Part shown: piece by piece, positions 42,630 to 50,198 of the stretch
Layout of the letters: every line of letters starts with the position of its first letter
Position numbering within the stretch: position 1 is the stretch's first letter
Assembly: GCF_002234595.1 (NCBI RefSeq)
Contig: NZ_NMUL01000038.1
Coordinates: 240,015-304,014, forward strand
Length of the DNA: 64,000 bases
Reading direction: 5' to 3'
From: Amycolatopsis vastitatis
GTDB lineage: Bacteria; Actinomycetota; Actinomycetes; Mycobacteriales; Pseudonocardiaceae
Program-made: the position numbers and the translations under genes
The notes under the pieces: generated by a model
The model's database searches: none
What the model was told of the DNA's origin: nothing
What the model saw: the letters and a program-made list of their open reading frames with translations, nothing else

Positions 42630-43037
42630 CCTTGACACGGTGATCACCGGACAGGCATACTGACAGGGCTTGGCGGAGCTGTACCTACCGTCAGCCGTCA
42701 CGATTCTTCTTTGAAGGCCCGCGCTCCCTCCCCCCTTGGCGCGGGCCTTCGTCATGTGCGGGCAGCGGCCGCGCGACGCTGGCCCCGGCCACCCCTCACC
42801 GAGCAGGCCGCACGCGGGCGCGCCGCCGCCCGCACATCCCCATCCCACGACCGACATTCGCCAAAAAAGTGAATTGCTTGATCCCGCGCATTCCTCGAAT
42901 TGTTCCCGTGAGCATGGCCGCATTAATAATGGTTGCCTTGAATTGCATTGCCGCACAGGATGGAAACAGGTCCCCCGGATCACCTCACCGAGAAATCCGG
43001 TTCCTGGGGCCAGAATCCGTTCTGTGGAGGCTCTGTC
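42630..43037. other. Intergenic region with terminator and AT-richer promoter zone
   Basis: 408 bp between operons. It contains the terminator at 42713-42750. After it, 42855-42960 is AT-richer (AAAAAAGTGAATTG, ATTAATAATGG) and probably carries the promoter for the next operon. A 64-codon open frame here is not convincing. Confidence 0.55.
42713..42750 (+). terminator. Stem-loop after early operon
   Basis: 12-bp perfect stem GAAGGCCCGCGC with complement, 14-nt loop and short T-containing tail. It lies 84 bp after the last early gene. Confidence 0.7.
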
Positions 43038-43547
43038 ATGCAGTGGTGGAAGAAAGCTCCTGAGCCCGGCATCAGCCCCGACGACGCACCGGGACACCAT
43101 TCCGATCACTACGGGGAGCACGCCGGGGAAACGTCGCACATCCAGTCGATCCCGGCGCTGGCGCAGCGGATCGTGGACGAGCTGCCGGAGAAGTTCGACT
43201 TCCTGGCCTTCTCCGCGGTGGTCTACCGCTACGAGATCGCCCAGGTGTGGTGGATCGACATCGCGGTCTTCGGACTCGACGCCGACGACATCGACTCCCC
43301 GCTGGGCGAGGCGACCCACGACGGGGTGTGGACCGAGCTCAACGAATACAGCTGGGAACACAACGGCATCGTCCGGTTCGCCATCGGGACCGTCCGGCTG
43401 CTCACTCCGGCCGAGCAGGACCGCTACACGCCCGGTCACGTCGCGGTCCGCCGGTTCCACCTGCGCCAGATCGCCCGCGCGGCTTGGCGGCACGTCGGCG
43501 AGCCGTTCAGCTGGGGTGCCCTGGCGGCATTGTTCGGCGACCGATGA
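43038..43547 (+). CDS. Hypothetical phage protein
   Basis: 169 aa from ATG 43038 (GTGGAGG upstream). It begins MQWWKKAPEPGIS and contains FLAFSAVVYRYEIAQVWWID and RFHLRQIARAAWRHVGE. No membrane span or known motif is seen. It overlaps the next gene by 4 bp in a run of four coupled small genes. Confidence 0.65.
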   Translation: MQWWKKAPEPGISPDDAPGHHSDHYGEHAGETSHIQSIPALAQRIVDELPEKFDFLAFSAVVYRYEIAQVWWIDIAVFGLDADDIDSPLGEATHDGVWTELNEYSWEHNGIVRFAIGTVRLLTPAEQDRYTPGHVAVRRFHLRQIARAAWRHVGEPFSWGALAALFGDR

Positions 43548-43960
43548 CCAGCCTGGACTACGGCGACGATCCGCCACCGATCCTGCCGGTCGCCGAGGGC
43601 ATCTACACCGTGCTTGACCTGCACCGCGCCTTCGGCACCATCCCGATCCACGCGAACGTCCGCGTCTACATCGCGGGCACCAACCTGATGGTCGCTCTCG
43701 GCGGCCTGGACGACGGCTACCTGCTGGGCGAGCACGCCGGCAAGGCGCCGCAACGCCAGCTCGGCGCCGAGTACTACACCAGCGCCGCGCTCCAGCTGCG
43801 CCACCACATCGAAGACGCCGTCATGGCCGAGCTGCCGCGACGCGGCGACGGCCAGCCGTGGTTCCCGTTCATGGTCTGGCTCCAGCCCGAGCACTGGGCC
43901 GCGCAATACGGCTACCACGACCACGGCGTCACCGTTCTGCCCGAGGGGGAATCCACATGA
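43544..43960 (+). CDS. Hypothetical phage protein
   Basis: 138 aa, ATGA overlap with both neighbours. It contains RVYIAGTNLMVALGGLDDGY and LQLRHHIEDAVMAELPRRG, then WFPFMVWLQPEHWAAQYGYH. No family is recognised. It belongs to the coupled small-gene run 43038-44624. Confidence 0.6.
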   Translation: MTSLDYGDDPPPILPVAEGIYTVLDLHRAFGTIPIHANVRVYIAGTNLMVALGGLDDGYLLGEHAGKAPQRQLGAEYYTSAALQLRHHIEDAVMAELPRRGDGQPWFPFMVWLQPEHWAAQYGYHDHGVTVLPEGEST

Positions 43961-44253
43961 CCGACAACCACATGACACCGGTGTGCGCCAACGACGACAC
44001 CCCGGCCGTGGCCGTGCTGCTGCACAGCGCGCCGGAGGACACGCTCGGCTCGGCGCTCTGCGAAGCGTGCGCGACCTGCACCGACACCGCCTGCGGCGAA
44101 CTCGGCACCATCCTCGACGTCGCCCTGCTCGAACCCTGGTGCGCCCACCATGCCCGCCAGTACGAGGACGGCGGCGAGATCCAGGGCCCGGACATCGTGC
44201 CGCTCGACCACGACCGCGCCCGCTGGGCCCTCGCCAAGGGACAGCAGCCGTGA
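43957..44253 (+). CDS. Hypothetical Cys-rich phage protein
   Basis: 98 aa. Cys residues cluster as ALCEACATCTDTACGE, with a later WCAHHA, suggesting a metal site. Acidic overall. ATGA overlap with the previous gene and a 1-bp TGATG overlap with the next. No family is recognised. Confidence 0.6.
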   Translation: MTDNHMTPVCANDDTPAVAVLLHSAPEDTLGSALCEACATCTDTACGELGTILDVALLEPWCAHHARQYEDGGEIQGPDIVPLDHDRARWALAKGQQP

Positions 44254-44624
44254 TGGCCGCCGAGAGCACGCCCGACACCGGGTACGACATGCTCACCGCC
44301 GAGGCGTACACCCGCTACCGCGAGGGCCTGGACGACACCGTCCGGCTCGAACTCGACCTCTACGAGAAGCTTGCCAGCAACGTCCGCACCATGCGGGTGC
44401 TGTATCTGGCGATGCTGAACCTGGACAAAGGGCTACTGCCCGCCGACGTCGGCGCCGACGAACTCGCGCGGGCGAAAACCGACGGGCTGGTCTACCTGTC
44501 CGGCCGTCGCCTGCGCGCCACTCGCGACGGGTTCGCCCTGCTGTGGCAGTGGAAAACCGAGATCGAGCCGCACATCCGTAAGACGCCGTTCCAGCGGCTG
44601 TGGCGGCAGGTGCTCGGATGGTGA
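44253..44624 (+). CDS. Hypothetical phage protein
   Basis: 123 aa. It contains RLELDLYEKLASNVRTMRVL and DGLVYLSGRRLRATRDGFAL, with a winged-helix look. It ends in a basic, Trp-rich FQRLWRQVLGW. It is coupled to the previous gene by TGATG. Function unknown. Confidence 0.6.
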   Translation: MAAESTPDTGYDMLTAEAYTRYREGLDDTVRLELDLYEKLASNVRTMRVLYLAMLNLDKGLLPADVGADELARAKTDGLVYLSGRRLRATRDGFALLWQWKTEIEPHIRKTPFQRLWRQVLGW

Positions 44625-44767
44625 GACAGGCCAGCGTTCGCGCGAGTCGCTGCGGCATTACCCGCGAACACCGCCAGGCCGTCCCCGCCGGCCACGGCAT
44701 CACGCGGCAAGGCGGTCGACGAGCACGCGAGGAGCAGGGCATAATGGGCCACGCTCCTCTCGATTGA
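44618..44767 (+). CDS. Possible small basic peptide, 49 aa
   Basis: ATG 44618 overlaps the previous stop (ATGGTGA) and the frame stays open for 49 codons, giving an Arg/His/Gly-rich peptide starting MVRQASVRASRCG. Only the coupling supports it; composition could equally be non-coding GC-rich DNA. Confidence 0.3.
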   Translation: MVRQASVRASRCGITREHRQAVPAGHGITRQGGRRAREEQGIMGHAPLD

Positions 44768-44792
44768 TGGTGGTACTGATATCGAAGGGCAG

Positions 44793-44828
44793 CGTGAGGG
44801 CTCGGTGGTGCACCGCCGAGCCCTCACG
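44793..44828. terminator. Long stem-loop upstream of the DUF932 gene
   Basis: 18-nt arms starting CGTGAGGGCTCGG, complementary with a single G-T pair and almost no loop. It lies in the 391-bp gap 44625-45015, most of which shows no other feature. It may end the preceding operon or act as an mRNA stabiliser. Confidence 0.55.
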
Positions 44829-45015
44829 CGTATCCGCGATTGGCGCTATTTGCTGCTCGTCGAATTGAACGCGAGAATTCGACGATCCAATCGGATAATC
44901 TGATGAGAAAGTGCTGGACAAGGTCCGAAAATCCGGTAATGTCAGTGGTGCCACCATCAATAACCCCACTGATCACCCGTTCTAGGGTGTCACTGGATAG
45001 AGGAGTCCTTCTCTC

Positions 45016-46137
45016 ATGTCTCATGAGATTGAAATTCATGCCGATGGCACCGCTGCCTTTGTCTCTGCCAACACCCCCGGCTGGCACCGCCTGGGGGTGG
45101 TTGCCCCGGGCCCGATGACCGTGCCGGAAGCCCTCAAGCTGGGCCAGCTGGCCGACTGGAATGTCCGGATGGAACCGCTGGTGGCCGCCGTGGCCGGGTC
45201 CAAGTGCCTGGAGTGCTCCAAGCCGCTGGGCGACAAGCACGACGACATGTGCGTCACCGGTGACCACGAGGGCCAAGACGACAGCCGGATCGTGGACGAA
45301 CACGACACCACCCACGCCGTCGAGGTCCCGAACAACCGCGCCGTGGTCCGCACCCACCCGGTGACCGGACTCCCGGAAGTCCTGTCCGTAGGCGGACTGG
45401 ACTACACCCCCATTTCCAATGAGGAAATGGGCCAGACTCTTCAGGCCATCCTGGACCAGTCCGGGGCCATCGTGGACACCGCCGGGTCCCTCCGGGGTGG
45501 GCTGGACACCTTCATCACCGCCCGGCTGCCCAAGGGGATCATGGTGGGCGGGGCGGACCCGGTTGAGCTGAATCTGGCCGGGTTCAACTACTTCCGGCCC
45601 GGGAAGTCCTCCGAATTCCTGATCACCCCGGTGAGGGTGGTGTGTGCCAACACTCAAGCCGCTGCCCTGTACAACTTCCGGTCCCGCTACACCGTCCGGC
45701 ACTCCCCGAACGCGCCGCAGCGGATCATCGAGGCCCGGGAAGCCTTGAAGATCACTTTCGACTACCGGGACGCGTTCGCCGACGAGGCCGAGAAGATGAT
45801 CAAGGCTGAGCTGACCATCAAGGAGTTCGAGCGGCTGTGCCGTGAGATCTGGCCTGCCCCGGACCCCGAGGCCAACTCCGCCGTCAAGGACCGCGACGAC
45901 GCGCTGACCGGCACCCTGATGCAGATCTTCAAGGGTGAGACGAACGAAAACATCAAAGGCAAGAAGACCCGGGGTACTCACTGGTCCGGGTATCAGACCG
46001 TGGTGGAGTACCTGGACCACCACGCCCCGGTCCGGGGTGAGGATGCCGACTCCGGCCGTATCCGGGCCGAGAGGGCCCTGGTGGGCAAGGCCCGGGACAC
46101 GAAGGAACTGGCGTTCAACCTGTTCCAGGTGGCCTGA
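45016..46137 (+). CDS. DUF932 phage/plasmid-like protein (TIGR03299 type)
   Basis: 373 aa. It begins MSHEIEIHADGTAAFVSANT and contains PGWHRLGVV, the opening of TIGR03299 proteins. Further family features are GGLDTFITARLPKGI, FLITPVRVVCANTQAAAL and LFQVA at the end. An insertion CLECSKPLGDKHDDMC at ~70-85 may bind metal. The family occurs in phages and plasmids and has no proven role. It has its own upstream region, so it is probably separately transcribed. Confidence 0.85.
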   Translation: MSHEIEIHADGTAAFVSANTPGWHRLGVVAPGPMTVPEALKLGQLADWNVRMEPLVAAVAGSKCLECSKPLGDKHDDMCVTGDHEGQDDSRIVDEHDTTHAVEVPNNRAVVRTHPVTGLPEVLSVGGLDYTPISNEEMGQTLQAILDQSGAIVDTAGSLRGGLDTFITARLPKGIMVGGADPVELNLAGFNYFRPGKSSEFLITPVRVVCANTQAAALYNFRSRYTVRHSPNAPQRIIEAREALKITFDYRDAFADEAEKMIKAELTIKEFERLCREIWPAPDPEANSAVKDRDDALTGTLMQIFKGETNENIKGKKTRGTHWSGYQTVVEYLDHHAPVRGEDADSGRIRAERALVGKARDTKELAFNLFQVA

Positions 46138-46140
46138 GCC

Positions 46141-46584
46141 ATGGACTTCATGAAGGCAAGCATCGCGCGCGGGCTCGACGGCGCCCACACCACCCGGATG
46201 CTCCGGATCATCCGTCAGGAGCTGGACATGTACCGGCACCGCGTGCCGCAGTACCCCGGGCACCTGCCGATGGCCTGGCAGCAGCTGGACGAGTGGATGT
46301 CCGCTGGGGCCGGGCTGCCCGGCCCGTGGACTCACCCGCACACTGACCCGGGCTACGAGTCCTGCCGCTGGCGGGTGATCGACGACCCAGCCGCCGCTCT
46401 CCAAGAGATCCGGACCCTGGTCACCCCGTCCGAGGAAACCGAGTGGCCGCCGCTGGCCGAGCTCGCCGAGACGGTCGGCGGGCTGGACCGATGGATGACC
46501 GAACACACCGGCCCGTGGCCGGACCTGTGGGGCACCGGCCGGATCCCGAAGCACAACAACGGGAAACGCGTCCGGCACGCCTGA
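46141..46584 (+). CDS. Hypothetical phage protein
   Basis: 147 aa, starting 3 bp after the DUF932 stop. It is helical and Trp/Pro-rich, with HTTRMLRIIRQELDMYRHRV and ELAETVGGLDRWMTEHTGPW. No known motif. It is probably co-translated with the DUF932 protein. Confidence 0.65.
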   Translation: MDFMKASIARGLDGAHTTRMLRIIRQELDMYRHRVPQYPGHLPMAWQQLDEWMSAGAGLPGPWTHPHTDPGYESCRWRVIDDPAAALQEIRTLVTPSEETEWPPLAELAETVGGLDRWMTEHTGPWPDLWGTGRIPKHNNGKRVRHA

Positions 46585-46660
46585 CCGTGCACACTCTGAA
46601 GCAGGGCCAGCCATCCGCCGAGGCTGGTGGGCCCTGCCAGCCGCGCTACGACCGGGGCGG

Positions 46661-47068
46661 GTGGTGCCGCTGCCTGCCCGCGCTCCCCGCCGCTGCACAC
46701 GCCCCGGCTGCCCGAACCTCACCCGTACCCCGGGCCGCTGCCCGCAGTGCCGCAGCAGGGCCCGCCGGGCCGGAGGCACCAGCACCGACCGGGGATATGC
46801 CGGGGCACACCGCACCCGCTTCCGGCCCGCTGTGCTGGCCCGTGACCCGGTATGCCGCTGTGACCGGACCGACTGTCCAGGGCATCCGGCCGGGCCGTGT
46901 GCCGAGCCGTCCACCGTGGCCGATCACTGGCCGCTCATCCGCCGTGAGCTGGTGGCCGCCGGGCTGGACCCCGATGACCCCGCCCGGGGCCGGGGCCTGT
47001 GTGCCCGCTGCCATGCCCACTGCACCGCCACCGACCCCCGCACCCGGGGAGGCTGGAACACCCCGTGA
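46661..47068 (+). CDS. Phage HNH endonuclease
   Basis: 135 aa from GTG 46661. Two Cys pairs at the start (CTRPGCPNL, CPQC) precede YAGAHRTRFRPAVLARD, the zinc ligands CRCDRTDC, the catalytic-type DHWPLIRREL and the final GLCARCHAHC. Small HNH proteins just before terminase genes are common in HK97-type phages and stimulate packaging cleavage. Expected partner is the terminase at 49740-51927. Confidence 0.82.
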   Translation: MVPLPARAPRRCTRPGCPNLTRTPGRCPQCRSRARRAGGTSTDRGYAGAHRTRFRPAVLARDPVCRCDRTDCPGHPAGPCAEPSTVADHWPLIRRELVAAGLDPDDPARGRGLCARCHAHCTATDPRTRGGWNTP

Positions 47069-47190
47069 CACCCACACTCAGCGCCCGGCACGCCGCCGGG
47101 CCGCACCACCCAGGGGGCCCACCCCTGGGCCCGCCCGGCAGGCACAAGCCACTGAGGCCCGATTCCGTCCCGCCAAGTTTCCGCCGACGC

Positions 47191-47430
47191 TCAACCCACG
47201 TCGGCCGCGCCGCCATCCGACCTGGTCTCCCGCTGGATCAGCTTCCCGACCCCGGTATGCGACAGTTCCGCACGCGAGGCGATCTGACGGTGGCTGCCGC
47301 CCAGGGCTTTCGCTTGCACCACAAGCCGATCCCGCTCATCCAGCCATGCCGCGACCTGCTCGGCGGCCAGCTCGATCTCGTCCAGCACGCGGGCCAGCCC
47401 GTCGGCGTTCTTCTCGATCGGGTTCGACAC
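47191..47430 (-). CDS. Antisense helix-turn-helix protein (cargo gene)
   Basis: 79 aa from GTG 47430. An acidic helix (DGLARVLDEIELAAEQVAAW) is followed by the HTH GGSHRQIASRAELSHTGVGK. It is antisense to the phage late genes and is the first of seven minus-strand genes in this region. It could be a small regulator of lysogen-expressed cargo. Confidence 0.6.
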   Translation of the reverse strand: MSNPIEKNADGLARVLDEIELAAEQVAAWLDERDRLVVQAKALGGSHRQIASRAELSHTGVGKLIQRETRSDGGAADVG

Positions 47431-47485
47431 GAGCCGATGGTAACCAGGTTGCCAATCGGAAACTCGGTTTCCACACGCACCGGGG

Positions 47486-48196
47486 GTGGTCGTGCCGATC
47501 ACCATTGACGGGATCACCCCGTCCGACCAGATCCGTGCGCAGATCGCAGCCGAGGGGAAACCGGTTTTGCTCGGCTTCTCCCGGGGCAAGGACTCCCTCG
47601 CCTCGTGGCTGGCGATGCGCGAGGCCGGCATCGCCGTCGTCCCATACCACCTCTACCTCATCCCCGGACTGCGGTTCGTCGAGGAGTCGCTGGCGTTCTA
47701 CGAGGACTTCTTCGGCACGAAGATCCTCAACCTGCCGCACCCCTCGCTGTACCGGTGGCTCAACGCGTTCGTGTTCCAGCCTCCGGAGCGGTGCAGCATC
47801 ATCGAGGCCGCCCAGTTCCCCGAGCCCACCTACCAGGAGCTGGCCGAAGAGATCCGCGACGACCTCGACCTGCCCGGCGCTTGGAACGCCGACGGTGTCC
47901 GGGCCGCGGACTCCCCGAACCGGCGGATGGCCATGGTCACCCACGGCCCGCTCAAGGAGCAGACCCGCCGGGTGTCGATCGTGTGGGACTGGCGCATCGC
48001 CGACGTCCGTGCCGCACTCGACCGCCATGCCTGCCCGCTGCCGCCGGAGTACGAGTGGTTCGGCCGCTCCTTCGACGGGCTGGACTTCCGGTTCCTCGAC
48101 AAGATCCGCCGACACGCCCCTGAGGACTACCAGCGGATCTTGGACTGGTTCCCGCTCGCCGACCTGGAGGTGTTCCGCCGTGAACTCCGCCCCTGA
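47486..48196 (+). CDS. PAPS-reductase-like PP-loop protein
   Basis: 236 aa. The PP-loop nucleotide motif is GFSRGKDSLASWLA (~30-43), where Arg replaces the usual Gly of SGGKDS. It continues with VPYHLYLIPGLRFVEES and a C-terminal WFPLADLEVF. Phage PAPS-reductase-like proteins are common but mostly uncharacterised; related DndC enzymes take part in DNA phosphorothioation. No IscS or other Dnd gene is visible. It overlaps the next gene by 17 bp. Confidence 0.8.
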   Translation: MVVPITIDGITPSDQIRAQIAAEGKPVLLGFSRGKDSLASWLAMREAGIAVVPYHLYLIPGLRFVEESLAFYEDFFGTKILNLPHPSLYRWLNAFVFQPPERCSIIEAAQFPEPTYQELAEEIRDDLDLPGAWNADGVRAADSPNRRMAMVTHGPLKEQTRRVSIVWDWRIADVRAALDRHACPLPPEYEWFGRSFDGLDFRFLDKIRRHAPEDYQRILDWFPLADLEVFRRELRP

Positions 48197-48590
48197 CCCC
48201 AACGGCGACCTACTCGCCCAACTCCAAGCCACCGCAGCGATCGGCGGCCCCACCTCCCAAGACGACCTGCTCGCCCAGCTCAACGCCGAACCCGAACCCG
48301 ACCCGCTCGCCGACGTCGAGTACACCGGCGACCTGGCCACAGACTCCGAAGCCGAGCTCGACGCCCTCGCCCGCGGCTTCCGCGAGCGCACCAAACGGGA
48401 GGACGAACGGTTCCGGCTAGCCACCGACTCCGAGTACTGGTTCGCCATCTGCTTCAAGACCCGCGAAGACAAGGACACGTTCCTGGCCGCCGCCCGGCTC
48501 CTGCCGATCGGAGACAAGTACCTCGACGGCTATGCCGTCGCCCGCACCCTCGGCATCCCCATGCCCGCCGACACTGAAGGAAAGGAGTAG
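48180..48590 (+). CDS. Hypothetical phage protein downstream of PAPS-reductase-like gene
   Basis: 136 aa from GTG 48180. An acidic Leu/Asp/Gln-rich N-terminus repeats GDLLAQLQA and DDLLAQLNA. The C-terminal part is FAICFKTREDKDTFLAAARL and GDKYLDGYAVARTLGI, a pattern seen in small phage proteins paired with the PP-loop enzyme. Probable partner of that protein; no biochemical role known. Confidence 0.7.
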   Translation: MNSAPDPNGDLLAQLQATAAIGGPTSQDDLLAQLNAEPEPDPLADVEYTGDLATDSEAELDALARGFRERTKREDERFRLATDSEYWFAICFKTREDKDTFLAAARLLPIGDKYLDGYAVARTLGIPMPADTEGKE

Positions 48591-48593
48591 CCC

Positions 48594-48689
48594 TTGCGTA
48601 ACCGCTTCGCCCGCGCTGTCGCCGGAGTCCGCCGCGCGTTCTCCCGCCGCGCCGCCAGCTCCGGCCGAGGTCGAACCTCCGGCACCTAA
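48594..48689 (+). CDS. Possible 31-aa Arg-rich peptide
   Basis: TTG 48594 lies 6 nt after AGGAG, which overlaps the previous stop. The peptide, starting MRNRFARAVAGVRRAFSRRA, has eleven Arg and an amphipathic look. Good ribosome site and tight coupling support it, but its length makes it uncertain. It is followed by a strong terminator. Confidence 0.45.
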   Translation: MRNRFARAVAGVRRAFSRRAASSGRGRTSGT

Positions 48690-48694
48690 CCGCG

Positions 48695-48731
48695 CTAGCG
48701 CTCCCGAGAGACGACCTCTCGGGAGCGCTAG
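48695..48731. terminator. Bidirectional terminator between phage genes and antisense cargo
   Basis: Perfect 16-bp stem CTAGCGCTCCCGAGAG with complement and a 5-nt loop. The TAG stop of the minus-strand gene (48728-48730) lies within the right arm, so the hairpin serves both convergent units. Confidence 0.85.
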
Positions 48732-49675
48732 AATACCTTGGCGGCAAACGCAAATGCCGCCGCGGCAGCACCGAGTATCGCGGTTATCAAACCAGCCTCA
48801 ATCGCGATTCTCATTTGCCGTGCCACTCTCAGCACGTTTTTAGACGGGAGATCATCTACGTCTCCTGGCGGTGCGGCGATGTCGGCAAGCTCCCAAGGCT
48901 TGTTGTACAGCAGATGCTGGAGATAAGTACCGCACGCGCGTAGTGCGTTGTCGATTGCGTCCAGATCCTGGAAATTCTTGGAAGCGTGCAATATCCAGAG
49001 ACCTATTCGCGCACACTTGAAATAGTCGTCATCCTCGGGCGATAGTCCTGTGAGCTTTGCGCTTTGGTTAGCCGTCAGCTTTGCCTGCGAGCGCAACGCC
49101 TTGCGCAACTCTCTGCGTTCCTTGACAACTTGAGCCTTTCCGTAGCTTGATGGACTAAATGAGAGTACCTGGCATTTACGCAGAGACGCCAAGTTGTCGA
49201 TAGTGGCAAGCAGGGAGGCGAACAGTTGAAGCTCGGGATTTCGATATTTCCGCAGTATTGCCCAGTATGTTGCGGAGCTCACCAGATAGAAGTACGCGAC
49301 GAATAGTGCGCTTAGCGCGAGATTCAAGAAATGCACGCCGAGAAGCGCGAGACCTAGCGCGATACCCCACAGCGGGAAGATCGAAAGAAATAAAGTTGCT
49401 AGGGTTGCTACTGGTGCGAGGATGTCGTAGAACGCGCGCTCTTGCGCATCGAAGACCATCTGTTCGGTCCGGCCAACCCTCGTCAGCTCCATGAGTTCGG
49501 GATAGCTATTTGCACCCTTCCGGGGCCGTGGCCCTTTTCGCAACCTGGCTACTACGGTCAGCGAAAAATTGACCAGCCAGAGGCATGTTCGCTCTGAACG
49601 CGGTATGAATTGAATCCTTCGGATCCATTCGGCATCCGGGTGCTTGGCTGTCCGGCTAGCCCCTCCATCGCCCAT
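48728..49675 (-). CDS. Antisense membrane protein of unknown function (cargo gene)
   Basis: 315 aa from ATG 49675. A Lys/Arg-rich N-terminus is followed by two adjacent membrane spans (~95-135: APVATLATLFLSIFPLWGIA and NLALSALFVAYFYLV). A long cytoplasmic helical part contains ERRELRKALRSQAKLTANQS. A third hydrophobic segment lies at the C-terminus (AGLITAILGAAAAAFAFAA). Lower GC than the phage genes. It is antisense, bounded by a terminator, directly upstream of terminase. No family is recognised; superinfection exclusion is a guess from context. Confidence 0.75.
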   Translation of the reverse strand: MGDGGASRTAKHPDAEWIRRIQFIPRSERTCLWLVNFSLTVVARLRKGPRPRKGANSYPELMELTRVGRTEQMVFDAQERAFYDILAPVATLATLFLSIFPLWGIALGLALLGVHFLNLALSALFVAYFYLVSSATYWAILRKYRNPELQLFASLLATIDNLASLRKCQVLSFSPSSYGKAQVVKERRELRKALRSQAKLTANQSAKLTGLSPEDDDYFKCARIGLWILHASKNFQDLDAIDNALRACGTYLQHLLYNKPWELADIAAPPGDVDDLPSKNVLRVARQMRIAIEAGLITAILGAAAAAFAFAAKVF

Positions 49676-49739
49676 GCCGAGAGCGTAGCGGGCGCCAGTT
49701 GTGAGTCTTGCTGTCTGCGCAGACGCGTCAGGAGGGCAC

Positions 49740-50198
49740 ATGGGCAAGCGAGGGCCAGACCCGAAGCCGACCGCGCTGCGGATCCTGCACGGCGACCGCA
49801 AGGACCGGATCAACGACGAGGAGCCGGTCCCGCCGACCGCCGAGATCGAGAGCCCTGACTGGGCTTCGGAGCAAGCCCGCGAGATCTGGGCTCGGCTGGC
49901 GCCTGGACTGGAGTCGCGCGGTGTCCTCACCGCCTGGGACACCGACGCGTTCCTGGTGCTGTGCGAGGCGCTGGCCCGCTACCGGGCGGCGACCCAGCTG
50001 GTGAACGGCTCGGCGCTGCTGGTCCAAGGCGGGTCGGGGTTGATGAAGAACCCGGCGCTGGTGGTGCAGGCGGAGGCGGAGCGGACGTTCCTGACCTACG
50101 CGTCCCGGTTCGGGCTGACCCCGTCGGATCGGGCGTCGATCAAGGTCGAGGTGTCCGATGCCGACACCTCGAAGGGCGCGGGCCGCCTCCTCAGCTGA
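49740..50198 (+). CDS. terS: Phage terminase small subunit (P27 family)
   Basis: 152 aa from ATG 49740 after AGGAGGGCAC. It begins MGKRGPDPKPTALRILHGDR, the P27 opening. A central helical region ends RFGLTPSDRASIKVEV, also typical. It binds phage DNA at the packaging site and recruits the large subunit. It overlaps the large subunit gene by 41 bp. Confidence 0.92.
   Translation: MGKRGPDPKPTALRILHGDRKDRINDEEPVPPTAEIESPDWASEQAREIWARLAPGLESRGVLTAWDTDAFLVLCEALARYRAATQLVNGSALLVQGGSGLMKNPALVVQAEAERTFLTYASRFGLTPSDRASIKVEVSDADTSKGAGRLLS

Noticed and set aside
46443..48179. Long plus-strand frame before 48180
   Set aside because: Only its final part (from GTG 48180) is a real gene; the rest is a shadow of the HNH and PAPS-reductase-like genes.
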